DNA from: Fimenecus sp051881395
GTDB taxonomy: Bacteria > Bacillota > Clostridia > Oscillospirales > Acutalibacteraceae
Assembly: GCA_051881395.1 (NCBI GenBank)
Contig: JBJEPU010000032.1
Coordinates: 1-18,152 of the forward strand
Length of the DNA stretch: 18,152 bases
Reading direction: 5' to 3'
How positions within the stretch are numbered: the first letter of the stretch is position 1; each line of letters opens with the position of its first letter. This document shows, in pieces, positions 7,293 through 14,622 of the stretch. The notes under the pieces are model-generated. The model ran no database searches. It saw only the letters and a list, made by a program, of their open reading frames with translations, and was not told the origin of the DNA. Position numbers and translations under genes: made by a program.

Positions 7293-9443
7293 ATGGAAAT
7301 TACGCAAACCCTTTCACAGGAATTTAAGTTACAGCCGTGGCAGGTTACGGCGGTGGTGGGGCTGTATGATGAGGGCTGTACCGTCCCGTTTATTGCACGC
7401 TACCGCAAAGAGGCGCACGGCGCACTTGACGACCAAACCATTCACAGCCTTTTAGAACGGCTTGACTATTTGCGCAATTTTGACGCGCGGCGGTCGGAAA
7501 TCCGTACTACAATTACGGATTTGGGGCAAATGACCGATGAAATTGAAACGGCGCTCGAAAATGCGAAAATCCTGTCGGAATTAGAAGACATTTACCGCCC
7601 GTTTCGCCCGAAACGCCGCACACGCGCAACCGTTGCCAAAGAAAAGGGCTTGGAGCCGCTTGCGGATTACCTATTCGCGCAGGAAACTGCCGCCGACCCG
7701 TTTGCGGAGTCGGAAAAATATATGGACGAAGAAAAAGGCGTTGCCACGGCAGACGAGGCATTGCAGGGCGCAAAGGATATTTTGGCAGAGCGCGTGTCGG
7801 ACAATGCCGATATTCGCCGTCGGCTTCGCAATTTGTATGCGGTAACGGGTCTTATTTCGTCGAAAGCCGCAGAGAAAGACAAAGACAGCGTATACACGGC
7901 ATATTATGATTACAGTGAGGCGGTTTCCAAAATCCCAGACCACCGCATTTTGGCGCTCGACCGCGGCGAAAAAGAGGACTTTTTGAAAGTCAGCGTCAGT
8001 ATGGACGAGGAAAAAGCGTTACGCGTTTTGGAAAGCGAAACGGTCAAAAATCCCCGTTCGCCTTGCGCACCGATTTTAAAAGAGGTTTGCGCGGACGCGT
8101 ACACGCGGCTTTTGGCGCCCTCTATCGCGCGGGAAACGAGAAACGCGCTTACCGAGCGTGCGGCGGCAGGCGCTATACGCAATTTCGGCTTGAATTTGCA
8201 CGAATTGTTAATGCAACCGCCCGTCAAAAACAAGGCCACTTTGGGGTTAGACCCGGGCTACCGCACAGGCTGTAAAGCCGCCGTGGTGGACGGCACGGGC
8301 AAGGTGTTGGACACGGGCGTGCTCTATATCACCCACTCCGAAGCACAAAAAACTGCCGCCGCCGAAAAGGTGAAATACTTTATTCAAACATACGGCGTGG
8401 AAGTCATTTCCATCGGCAACGGCACGGCAAGCAAGGAAACCGAAATTTTCGTCAGCGATTTATTAAAATCCATTCCCCAAAAGGTATCCTATATGGTGGT
8501 CAGCGAGGCGGGCGCGAGTGTATATTCCGCCAGCAAGCTCGCCGCCGAGGAATTTCCGCAGTTTGACTTAACACTTCGCAGTGCCGTCAGCATTGCACGG
8601 CGTTTGCAAGACCCGTTGGCGGAGCTTGTAAAAATCGAGCCGAAAGCGATAGGTGTCGGGCAATATCAGCACGATATGCCGCAAAAGGAATTGGAGGCAG
8701 AACTGGATTTCGTGGTGGAATCGTGTGTGAACGCCGTGGGTGCGGACTTAAACACCGCCTCTGCACCGCTGTTACAGCATATTTCGGGCATTTCCTCTGC
8801 CATTGCCAAAAACATTGTCGCTTTCCGCGAAGAAAACGGGCGGTTTGAGAGCCGTGCGCAGTTGAAAAAAGTGCCGAAATTAGGACCGAAGGCGTATGAG
8901 CAATGCGCGGGCTTTTTGCGCATTTCCGACGGCAAAACCGCACTCGACGCAACCGCTGTGCACCCCGAAAGTTACGCGGCGGCAAAGGCTTTACTTTCCG
9001 TACTCGGCTTTTCCGAAAAAGACATCGGCACGCCGGCGCTGTCTGCCCTTTCCGCGCGTGTTTCCGCGTTCGGCAAAGAAAAATTGGCGACGGAAATTGC
9101 AGTCGGCTTACCGACCCTTTCGGATATTGTCGCGGAACTACAAAAACCCGGGCGCGACCCGCGCGACGAGCTCCCCGCACCCCTACTTCGCACCGACATA
9201 CTCGAAATGAAAGATTTAAAGCCCGGCATGGAGCTTGTCGGCACGGTGCGCAATGTGATTGACTTCGGCGCGTTTGTGGACATCGGCGTGCACCAAGACG
9301 GGCTTGTGCACATTTCGCAGATTTGCGACCGCTTTATCAAACACCCGAGCGAGGTCTTAAAAGTCGGTGAAACCGTTAAGGTACGTGTGCTTTCGGTGGA
9401 CGAGAAAAAAGGGCGCATCAGCCTGACGATGAAACAAAACTGA
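7293..9443 (+). CDS. tex: Tex-family transcription accessory / RNA-binding protein
   Basis: 716 residues, the usual length for Tex. Order of domains: the helical Tex N-terminal region (about 1-310, with IPFIARYRKE-like 'VPFIARYRKEA' near 30), a YqgF/RNase-H-like fold (LGLDPGYRTG near 316-325), helix-hairpin-helix motifs (about 485-560, ISGISSAIAKNIVAFREENG), and a C-terminal S1 RNA-binding domain (about 645-716, VGTVRNVIDFGAFVDIGVHQ). Tex proteins bind nucleic acids and modulate transcription and gene expression; the precise role in clostridia is unsettled. The ATG at 7293 follows TAGGAGA and sits 17 bp after the alpha-galactosidase, so the two are probably co-transcribed. No clear terminator follows; a weak ATTCAC/GTGAAT dyad is at 9456-9473. 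Confidence 0.95.
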   Translation: MEITQTLSQEFKLQPWQVTAVVGLYDEGCTVPFIARYRKEAHGALDDQTIHSLLERLDYLRNFDARRSEIRTTITDLGQMTDEIETALENAKILSELEDIYRPFRPKRRTRATVAKEKGLEPLADYLFAQETAADPFAESEKYMDEEKGVATADEALQGAKDILAERVSDNADIRRRLRNLYAVTGLISSKAAEKDKDSVYTAYYDYSEAVSKIPDHRILALDRGEKEDFLKVSVSMDEEKALRVLESETVKNPRSPCAPILKEVCADAYTRLLAPSIARETRNALTERAAAGAIRNFGLNLHELLMQPPVKNKATLGLDPGYRTGCKAAVVDGTGKVLDTGVLYITHSEAQKTAAAEKVKYFIQTYGVEVISIGNGTASKETEIFVSDLLKSIPQKVSYMVVSEAGASVYSASKLAAEEFPQFDLTLRSAVSIARRLQDPLAELVKIEPKAIGVGQYQHDMPQKELEAELDFVVESCVNAVGADLNTASAPLLQHISGISSAIAKNIVAFREENGRFESRAQLKKVPKLGPKAYEQCAGFLRISDGKTALDATAVHPESYAAAKALLSVLGFSEKDIGTPALSALSARVSAFGKEKLATEIAVGLPTLSDIVAELQKPGRDPRDELPAPLLRTDILEMKDLKPGMELVGTVRNVIDFGAFVDIGVHQDGLVHISQICDRFIKHPSEVLKVGETVKVRVLSVDEKKGRISLTMKQN

Positions 9444-9455
9444 AAGCGAATTTTC

Positions 9456-9486
9456 ATTCACCGAGAAGTGAATAAGAATTCACCGA
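9456..9486 (+). promoter_or_regulatory. Direct and inverted ATTCACCGA sites upstream of the D-amino-acid operon
   Basis: ATTCACCGA occurs at 9456-9464 and 9478-9486, 22 bp apart (about two helical turns), with the inverted GTGAAT (9468-9473) between them. They lie about 70-100 bp upstream of the -35 at 9557. They might bind a regulator of the operon, or the first dyad may be a weak tex terminator. An A/T-tract-rich, probably curved segment follows up to the promoter. Confidence 0.25.
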
Positions 9487-9556
9487 AAATGCCGAAAAAT
9501 CAACGTTTTTTCTGCAAAAAAATACACAAATTCTTCCTTTTTTGCATATTTTTAGG

Positions 9557-9585
9557 TTGACACCTTTTCGGCAGAATACTATAAT
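9557..9585 (+). promoter_or_regulatory. Consensus sigma-A promoter of the D-amino-acid/5-oxoproline operon
   Basis: TTGACA (9557-9562), 17 bp, TATAAT (9580-9585): perfect hexamers and spacing, with an A/T-tract-rich upstream region. Transcription should start near 9592, leaving a leader of about 100 nt before the first ATG at 9694. No other comparable promoter is seen before 16657. Confidence 0.92.
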
Positions 9586-9597
9586 AAAAAGCGATTT

Positions 9598-9665
9598 GAA
9601 GTTAGGCTGTGTTTTATTTCTGTGCAACGGCGGGCAAAAATGAAAACGGCTTAGCTTTTTATTTT
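9598..9665 (+). promoter_or_regulatory. Leader hairpin with U-tract, candidate attenuator
   Basis: In the leader RNA, AGUUAGGCUG (9600-9609) pairs along its full length with CGGCUUAGCU (9647-9656), counting G-U pairs; adjacent UUUU (9612-9615) and UUU (9617-9619) can pair with the A-rich AAAUGAAAA (9638-9646). The right arm runs straight into TTTTTATTTT (9656-9665), as in an intrinsic terminator. The hairpin lies after the start site and before the ribosome site (TTGGAGG, 9678-9684), so it could cause conditional early termination. I recognise no known riboswitch or T-box motif. Confidence 0.45.
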
Positions 9666-9693
9666 GGAATTTTATTTTTGGAGGCTATCTCTT

Positions 9694-10536
9694 ATGGAAA
9701 ATATCGGCTATTACAACGGCAAAACAGGGTTGATTGAGGAAATGACCATCCCGATGGGCGACCGCAGTGTCTATTTCGGCGACGGCGTGTATGACGCGAC
9801 CTATTCCGTCAACCACATCATTTTTGCGATTGAAGACCATTTAGACCGCTTTTACAACAGTTGCCGTCTTCTTGAAATCCCCGCCCCCATGGAGCGCGAG
9901 GAACTGAAAAAGACGCTGTACGATTGCGTAAAGCAGGTTGACGACCCCAACCAATTCGTCTATTGGCAGTGCACCCGCGGTACAGGGATTCGCAACCACA
10001 TTTTCCCCGAGGGCAAAAGCAATTTGCTCATTTACTGCCTGCCCTGCCCGATGAAGGATTTGAGCCAGCGCTATAAACTGATTTCGATGGAGGACACGCG
10101 TTTTTACCACTGCAATGTAAAAACCTTAAACCTCATTCCGAGCGTGCTGGCAAGCCAGCGTGCCAAAGAGGCGGGCTGTCAGGAAACCGTGTTCCACCGC
10201 GGCGATTTGGTCACGGAATGTGCGCACTCCAATGTTTCGATTATCAAAGACGGCAAATTCATCACCCATCAACTTGATAACCTCGTGTTACCGGGCATTA
10301 CCCGCAAGCACTTAATTGAAATCTGCAAAGAAAAAGGCATTCCCGTCGAAGAGCGCGACTACACTATGGACGATTTGCGCGCAGCGGACGAAATCATCGT
10401 TTCGTCCTCGGGGGCTTTATGTATGCCTGCTTGCGAATTAGACGGCAAACCCGTCGGCGGCAAAGCGCCTGAAATCATTAAGATTTTGCAGGACGCCTAT
10501 CTTGACCGCTTACATAAAGAAACCGCTGTAAAATAA
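9694..10536 (+). CDS. D-amino-acid transaminase-like class IV aminotransferase
   Basis: A 280-residue fold-type IV PLP enzyme, the normal length for D-amino-acid transaminase (D-Ala + 2-oxoglutarate to pyruvate + D-Glu). Motifs: PMGDRSVYFGDGVYDATY (20-37); W91 and R95 in YWQCTRGTGIRNH; the PLP lysine K143 in NVKTLNLIPS; E175 in LVTECAHSNVSI, which contacts the pyridine nitrogen; and LPGITRKHLI. The KTLNL(I/L)P and RGTGxRxH segments favour D-amino-acid transaminase over the branched-chain enzyme or 4-amino-4-deoxychorismate lyase, but specificity cannot be fixed by eye. The ATG at 9694 follows TTGGAGG; an upstream TTG at 9664 is disregarded. First gene of the operon, 23 bp before the DUF4392 gene. 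Confidence 0.85.
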   Translation: MENIGYYNGKTGLIEEMTIPMGDRSVYFGDGVYDATYSVNHIIFAIEDHLDRFYNSCRLLEIPAPMEREELKKTLYDCVKQVDDPNQFVYWQCTRGTGIRNHIFPEGKSNLLIYCLPCPMKDLSQRYKLISMEDTRFYHCNVKTLNLIPSVLASQRAKEAGCQETVFHRGDLVTECAHSNVSIIKDGKFITHQLDNLVLPGITRKHLIEICKEKGIPVEERDYTMDDLRAADEIIVSSSGALCMPACELDGKPVGGKAPEIIKILQDAYLDRLHKETAVK

Positions 10537-10559
10537 CAGCATTACGGGAGGGAACCGCT

Positions 10560-11630
10560 ATGACGCAAAAAGAACTGACCGATTTCAACATCGGTGAAAA
10601 TTTGGACGCACTTGCCAATTTAGACCCGCGCGGCTACGGCGTTTGCCGTATTTTGTATGCGGGAGCGCGCGAATACACGGGCGAGCCGATGACGATGCAC
10701 GCCGCAAAACTGCTTTGCAACACCTTAAAAGAAGGCGACCTTGTCTATTTAATGACGGGATTCGTATTGCTTGACAACAAAGCCGCCGAAACCGACGGCA
10801 TTGTCAGCACGATGCTGTTGGCGCGCGCTTTGGTTTTGGCATTCAATGTCAAACCCGTTGTCATTTGCCAGGAAGAAAATTTAGAAGCGGTCAAAAAAAT
10901 CGCCCGTGTCATCGGTCTGCATTTGTATTTTACGATGGAAGATTTAAAGGCAAATCCCGTTTCCATGGCGGCTGTTCCCTTTACAAAAGACAAATCCAAA
11001 GCCGAGGCACAGGCGAACGCGTTGCTGGAAAAAGGCTTTCCCGCGGCGGTTATCGCCAATGAGTTCCCCGGTGAAAATCGCGTCGGCGAATTCCACAATG
11101 CGGTCGGCAAATGCACAACGCCGTTGGAAGCAAAGGCGGACATTCTGTTTGAAAAATTACAGCAGGCGGGCGTGTTGAACATTGCCATCGGCGATCTCGG
11201 CAATGAACTCGGTATGGGCGCGATTATTGAACACTTAGACAAATATGTGCCCGGCTGTGCGAAAGGCACCTGCGTTTGCGGGTGCGGCGGCGGCATCGCC
11301 ACACGCGTGGCGGCGGACAATATCATCACCGCCACCGTATCGGACTGGGGCTGTTACGGTATGATTGCCGCCATAGCCTATCTGTTGGGCGATATGGACA
11401 TTATGCACGACGCAGAGCTCGAAAAAGAGGTGCTGACCACCGCCGCAAAAAGCGGTATGGTCGATATGTACGGCTGGACTGTCCCTGCCATTGACGGATT
11501 TGATTTACAAACCAATATGACGATTGTTACGCTGATGCGCGAGTGCATCAAATACGCGCCGAAGCTCGAAACCAAATGCAAAAATTGGTTTGACCGCACA
11601 CTGGCGCTCGGTTTCTTTGACGGGCAGTAA
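10560..11630 (+). CDS. DUF4392 protein: C-terminal half of D-glutamate cyclase as a separate protein
   Basis: 356 residues matching DUF4392, the domain that forms the C-terminal half of vertebrate mitochondrial D-glutamate cyclase (D-Glu to 5-oxo-D-proline + water). Recognisable features: MTGF (66-69), ETDGIVST (77-84), ANEFPGENRVGEFHNAVG (166-183), IAIGDLGNELGMG (208-220) and ITATVSDWGCYGMIAA (256-271), which corresponds to the family's VSNWGGYALAAAL-type string. A cysteine cluster C233, C238, C240, C242 (GCAKGTCVCGCGGG) precedes it and might bind metal. No signal peptide; soluble. The ATG at 10560 follows GGGAGGG. It lies between the transaminase and pxpB with gaps of 23 and 26 bp. Cyclase activity of a bacterial stand-alone DUF4392 protein is inferred from the vertebrate enzyme. 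Confidence 0.85.
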   Translation: MTQKELTDFNIGENLDALANLDPRGYGVCRILYAGAREYTGEPMTMHAAKLLCNTLKEGDLVYLMTGFVLLDNKAAETDGIVSTMLLARALVLAFNVKPVVICQEENLEAVKKIARVIGLHLYFTMEDLKANPVSMAAVPFTKDKSKAEAQANALLEKGFPAAVIANEFPGENRVGEFHNAVGKCTTPLEAKADILFEKLQQAGVLNIAIGDLGNELGMGAIIEHLDKYVPGCAKGTCVCGCGGGIATRVAADNIITATVSDWGCYGMIAAIAYLLGDMDIMHDAELEKEVLTTAAKSGMVDMYGWTVPAIDGFDLQTNMTIVTLMRECIKYAPKLETKCKNWFDRTLALGFFDGQ

Positions 11631-11656
11631 TCCGCCCGCCTTTATGAGGTATTTTT

Positions 11657-12388
11657 ATGCAAGAGCCTTTGATTTTACACGCAGGCGACAGCGCGCTTGT
11701 GGTGGAATTCGGGCGGGAAATTGCGGAAGACATTAACGCGCGCGTGCACGCGCTGGACGCCGCTGTGCGGCAAAAGCACATCATCGGCGTTACAGAAACC
11801 GTGCCGACCTTTCGCTCGTTAACCGTGTTTTATGACCCGTCCGTGCTATCTTACGAACGCTTGCGGCGAAAACTGTTGAAACTCTGCAAAGGGATTTCGG
11901 TTTCTGCCGATACAGGCAAAAAAGTTGTCGAAGTGCCCGTACTGTACGGCGGCAGTTACGGCGAGGATTTACAAGATGTCGCCGCGCACGCAGGACTTAC
12001 TACGGAAGAAGTCATTCAAATTCACACAGGCACCGATTACCGCATTTTTATGCTCGGCTTTTTGCCGGGCTTTGTGTATTTGGGGGGTATGGACAAACGC
12101 ATCGCCTGCCCGAGACTCGAAACACCCCGCACCAAAATCCACGCGGGCGCGGTAGGGATAGGCGGTGAGCAAACGGGGATTTATCCGCTTGCCTCGCCCG
12201 GTGGGTGGCGGCTGATCGGCACAACACCCGTGCGCCCCTATGACAACACCCGCACCCCACCCGTGCTGTTTTCGGCGGGCGAATATATTCGTTTTGTATC
12301 TGTCACAGAGGACGAATACCGCGAAATCGAACAGCAGGTGCAAAACGGCACCTATGTTTGCAAAGTGACAGGGGGTGCCGAAGAATGA
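11657..12388 (+). CDS. pxpB: 5-oxoprolinase subunit PxpB (KipI family)
   Basis: 243 residues, full length for PxpB/KipI. Bacterial PxpABC converts 5-oxoproline to glutamate with ATP. The N-terminal part (GDSALVVEFG, 10-19) and the cyclophilin-like C-terminal part with FMLGFLPGFVYLGG (131-144), IHAGAVGIGGEQTGIYPLAS (161-180) and PGGWRLIGTTP (181-191) are the family hallmarks. The ATG at 11657 follows TATGAGGT. Its stop overlaps the pxpC start by the ATGA junction at 12385-12388, indicating translational coupling. The Bacillus homologue KipI was first found as an inhibitor of the sporulation kinase KinA; with pxpA and pxpC here, the oxoprolinase role is the better reading. Confidence 0.93.
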   Translation: MQEPLILHAGDSALVVEFGREIAEDINARVHALDAAVRQKHIIGVTETVPTFRSLTVFYDPSVLSYERLRRKLLKLCKGISVSADTGKKVVEVPVLYGGSYGEDLQDVAAHAGLTTEEVIQIHTGTDYRIFMLGFLPGFVYLGGMDKRIACPRLETPRTKIHAGAVGIGGEQTGIYPLASPGGWRLIGTTPVRPYDNTRTPPVLFSAGEYIRFVSVTEDEYREIEQQVQNGTYVCKVTGGAEE

Positions 12389-13338
12389 GCATTCGCGTTA
12401 TAAAACCCGGGGTGCTGACCACCGTGCAGGACGGCGGCAGAACGGGCTTTCAGGCAAAGGGCTTTAATGTTTCGGGCGTTATGGACCGCCGCGCTTACCG
12501 TTTCGGCAACTTCCTTGTGGGCAATTACACCGACGAGGCGGTTTTGGAAATGTCGATGTTCGGCGGGAGTTTTACCTTTTTAGAGTCCAATTATATCGCA
12601 ATTACAGGCGCAGACATGGGTGCAACAATCGAGGGCGTACCCGCGCCAATGTATGAAACGCTGTTCGTGCGCGAGGGCGACACACTTTCGTTCGGGGCGG
12701 CAAAGGACGGGATGTATACTTACATTGCCTTTGCAGGCGGATTAGATGTGCCGCAGGTGCTCGGCAGTCGTTCCACCAATCTCAAATGCGTGCTCGGCGG
12801 CTTCAATGGGCGTAAGCTCAAAGCGGGTGACATTTTGCCGTTTCGCAAGCCGCTGGACGATTTGGGCGATTTGCGTGTGCACCACCTGCCCCAAGAACAC
12901 TATGACAGCGAAGCACCCATTCGCGTGGTGTTGGGGCCGCAGGACGATTATTTTACCGAACAGGGCATATGCACCTTTTTATCCGCCCCCTACCGCGTTA
13001 CCGAACAAACCGACCGTATGGGCTGTAAATTGGACGGAGAAAAAATCGAGTATAAAGATAAGGTGGATATTATTTCGGACGGCATTGTATTCGGCAGTGT
13101 GCAAGTGCCGCCCAAAGGCACACCGATTGTAATGCTCGCCGACCGACAGACGACGGGCGGTTACGCAAAAATTGCCACGGTCATTACGGTAGATTTGCCG
13201 CGCTTGGTGCAAAAAAAGCCCGGCGACACCGTGTATTTCGAGGCAATTTCGGCAAAAGAAGCCGAAAAACTTTTAAAACAGGAACAACAGCAGTTTGAAA
13301 CCTTATTATTACATTACGGAGAGGACTTAATCGGATGA
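12385..13338 (+). CDS. pxpC: 5-oxoprolinase subunit PxpC (KipA family)
   Basis: 317 residues, the usual PxpC/KipA length; the family is also annotated as biotin-dependent carboxyltransferase. Hallmarks: IKPGVLTTVQDGGRTGFQAK (6-25), GVMDRRAYRFGNFLVGN (31-47), FAGGLDVPQVLGSRST near 120-135 and QTTGGYAKIATV near the C-terminus. The ATG at 12385 is taken because it overlaps the pxpB stop (ATGA) and gives the canonical N-terminus MSIRVIKPG; an in-frame extension from 12358 lies inside pxpB. The 3' end overlaps the DUF1445 start in another ATGA junction (13335-13338). Forms the catalytic complex with PxpB and, transiently, PxpA. Confidence 0.93.
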   Translation: MSIRVIKPGVLTTVQDGGRTGFQAKGFNVSGVMDRRAYRFGNFLVGNYTDEAVLEMSMFGGSFTFLESNYIAITGADMGATIEGVPAPMYETLFVREGDTLSFGAAKDGMYTYIAFAGGLDVPQVLGSRSTNLKCVLGGFNGRKLKAGDILPFRKPLDDLGDLRVHHLPQEHYDSEAPIRVVLGPQDDYFTEQGICTFLSAPYRVTEQTDRMGCKLDGEKIEYKDKVDIISDGIVFGSVQVPPKGTPIVMLADRQTTGGYAKIATVITVDLPRLVQKKPGDTVYFEAISAKEAEKLLKQEQQQFETLLLHYGEDLIG

Positions 13339-14123
13339 ATATTTACGAACATACTTCCCCCTACGAGGTACGGCAGAAAATTCGCACGGGTGAAATTACG
13401 GGGCAAACCTCGGGTATGTGCTTAGGCTACGCGCAGGCAAACCTTGCCGTACTCCCGAAAGAGTTGGCGTATGACTTTTTGCTGTTTGCCCAGCGCAACC
13501 CCAAGCCCTGCCCGATTTTAGAGGTGTCGGATGTGGGCAGTCCGTATTTAAAGAAAATTGCAAAGGACTGCAACATTGCGTCGGATATTCCGAAATACCG
13601 CATTTATGAGCACGGCGAGCTTGTCGGCGAATACGAAAATGTGGAAAAATTCTGGCGCGACGATTTGGTGGCGTTTTTAATCGGTTGTTCTTTTTCGTTT
13701 GAGGCGGAGTTGTTGGAGTCGGGCGTTTCGGTACGCCACATTGAAGAGGGCAAAAATGTACCGATGTATTTGACCAATATCCCATGCGAGCCGGCAGGCG
13801 TATTTTCGGGCAATATGGTGGTCAGTATGCGCCCGCTCCCCTATGACCAGATTGTGAAATCGGTCAACATCACCGCATCCATGCCGCGCGTACACGGCAC
13901 GCCCGTGCACATCGGCGACCCCGAGGCAATCGGAATAAAAGACATCAACAAGCCCGATTTCGGCGAAGCGGTGACAATCAATCCGGGTGAAACGCCTGTA
14001 TTTTGGGCGTGCGGCGTTACCCCGCAGTCGATTGTGATGCACTCCAAACCCGCATTTTGCATCACCCACGCACCAGGGCATATGCTGATTACCGATGTGA
14101 AAAATGCGGATTTGAAGTTCTGA
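13335..14123 (+). CDS. DUF1445 protein: N-terminal half of D-glutamate cyclase, YcsI-like
   Basis: 262 residues, full length for DUF1445, often annotated 'putative hydro-lyase'. In vertebrate D-glutamate cyclase this domain forms the N-terminal half, followed by DUF4392. Hallmarks: FLLFAQRNPKPCPILEVSD (48-66), FWRDDLVAFLIGCSFSFEAE (107-126), FSGNMVVSMRPLPYDQI (157-173) and HAPGHMLITD at the C-terminus. The Bacillus subtilis homologue YcsI is encoded in the ycsF-kipI-kipA (pxpA-pxpB-pxpC) operon, so linkage to oxoprolinase is an established pattern. The ATG overlaps the pxpC stop (ATGA), showing tight coupling with pxpBC. The partner DUF4392 is encoded three genes upstream. Activity in bacteria is inferred. 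Confidence 0.9.
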   Translation: MNIYEHTSPYEVRQKIRTGEITGQTSGMCLGYAQANLAVLPKELAYDFLLFAQRNPKPCPILEVSDVGSPYLKKIAKDCNIASDIPKYRIYEHGELVGEYENVEKFWRDDLVAFLIGCSFSFEAELLESGVSVRHIEEGKNVPMYLTNIPCEPAGVFSGNMVVSMRPLPYDQIVKSVNITASMPRVHGTPVHIGDPEAIGIKDINKPDFGEAVTINPGETPVFWACGVTPQSIVMHSKPAFCITHAPGHMLITDVKNADLKF

Positions 14124-14156
14124 ATGCAAAGTATAAATCGGCAGATAATTTAAGCG

Positions 14157-14203
14157 CCCCCCTTGTGGGGGAGCTGTCGCGGCACCGCCGCGACTGAGGG
14201 GGG
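14157..14203. repeat. Left double-hairpin repeat of the DUF559 element
   Basis: CCCCC-TTGT-GGGGG (14158-14171) is one hairpin and GTCGCGG-cacc-GCCGCGAC (14177-14195) a second, ending in TGAGGGGGG (14195-14203). Read on the minus strand it has the form CCCCCCTCA-GTC..GAC-AGCTCCCCC..GGGGGG. That is the same architecture as the right-hand copies at 14551-14602 and 14623-14674 read on the plus strand, so the element's flanks are inverted relative to each other. Its GAGGGGGG also serves as the likely ribosome site of the nuclease gene. Confidence 0.7.
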
Positions 14204-14210
14204 ATTCAGT

Positions 14211-14603
14211 ATTACTACTGCAACGAAACGCGCGCGGGCTTTACGCAAAAATGCCACCCCTTGGGAAAACAAATTGTGGTATCAATTTCTACGGACATAT
14301 CCCGTCAAATTTCGCAGGCAACAACCGATTGACAACTACATTGTCGATTTTTATTCCCCTCAAGCCAAACTAATTGTTGAACTTGACGGCGGTGGACACT
14401 ATTATCAGCAACAAATGCAGTATGACAAACAAAGAACCGCATATTTAGAAGAAAAGGGGTATAAAGTGATTCGGTTCACAAATTTAGATGTTGATAAAAA
14501 CTTTTACGGCGTATGTACCGTGATTGATTTGGAAGTGAAAAAGCGTTGCCCCTCCGTCACGCGCAAAGCGCGTGACACCTCCCCAACAAGTGGGGAGGTT
14601 TAA
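14211..14603 (+). CDS. DUF559 (Vsr-like) endonuclease-domain protein
   Basis: About 130 residues of the DUF559 family, PD-(D/E)xK-fold relatives of the Vsr very-short-patch repair endonuclease. Visible: ALRKNATPWENKLWYQFLR (10-28), PVKFRRQQPIDNYIVDFYSP (31-50) with D46, QAKLIVELDGGGHYY (51-65) with E57 and D59, and the terminal GYKVIRFTNLDVDKNFYGV. There is no ATG or GTG at a suitable place: the family N-terminus coincides with ATT at 14211, 7 bp after a strong GAGGGGGG; TTG at 14163 inside the repeat is the alternative. The final 18 residues (CPSVTRKARDTSPTSGEV) are encoded by the right-hand repeat, so the ancestral stop has been replaced. More AT-rich than the surrounding operon. Biological role unknown. 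Confidence 0.75.
   Translation: MTTATKRARALRKNATPWENKLWYQFLRTYPVKFRRQQPIDNYIVDFYSPQAKLIVELDGGGHYYQQQMQYDKQRTAYLEEKGYKVIRFTNLDVDKNFYGVCTVIDLEVKKRCPSVTRKARDTSPTSGEV
14551..14602. repeat. Right double-hairpin repeat, copy 1
   Basis: GTCACGCGC-AAA-GCGCGTGAC (14556-14576) followed by CCTCCCC-loop-GGGGAGG (14578-14598) and TTTA. It overlaps the end of the nuclease gene. The second hairpin followed by TTTAAAA could act as a weak terminator or processing site inside the operon. Confidence 0.75.
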
Positions 14604-14622
14604 AAGGTATCGACTGTACTTG

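Noticed and set aside
8587..9180. Long minus-strand open frame (197 codons) inside tex
   Set aside because: Arg/Pro/Ser-rich translation typical of an antisense shadow of a GC-rich coding region; no ribosome site and tex is unmistakable.
9598..9665. Known riboswitch or T-box in the operon leader
   Set aside because: I could not find a T-box AGGGUGGNACCGCG-like motif or the conserved cores of glycine, lysine or SAM riboswitches; only an unassigned hairpin with U-tract is supported.
9694..10536. Reading the first operon gene as branched-chain aminotransferase (ilvE)
   Set aside because: Length (280) and the KTLNLIPS and RGTGIRNH segments fit the D-amino-acid transaminase branch better, and the neighbours are D-amino-acid genes; specificity still needs assay.
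11657..13338. Reading pxpBC as a KipI/KipA sporulation kinase inhibitor pair
   Set aside because: No kinase or kipR-like regulator is adjacent, and pxpA and DUF1445 are present, so the oxoprolinase role is the simpler explanation.
13677..14129. Minus-strand open frame of 150 codons inside the DUF1445 gene
   Set aside because: Antisense shadow; the plus-strand DUF1445 reading has family hallmarks and ATGA coupling.
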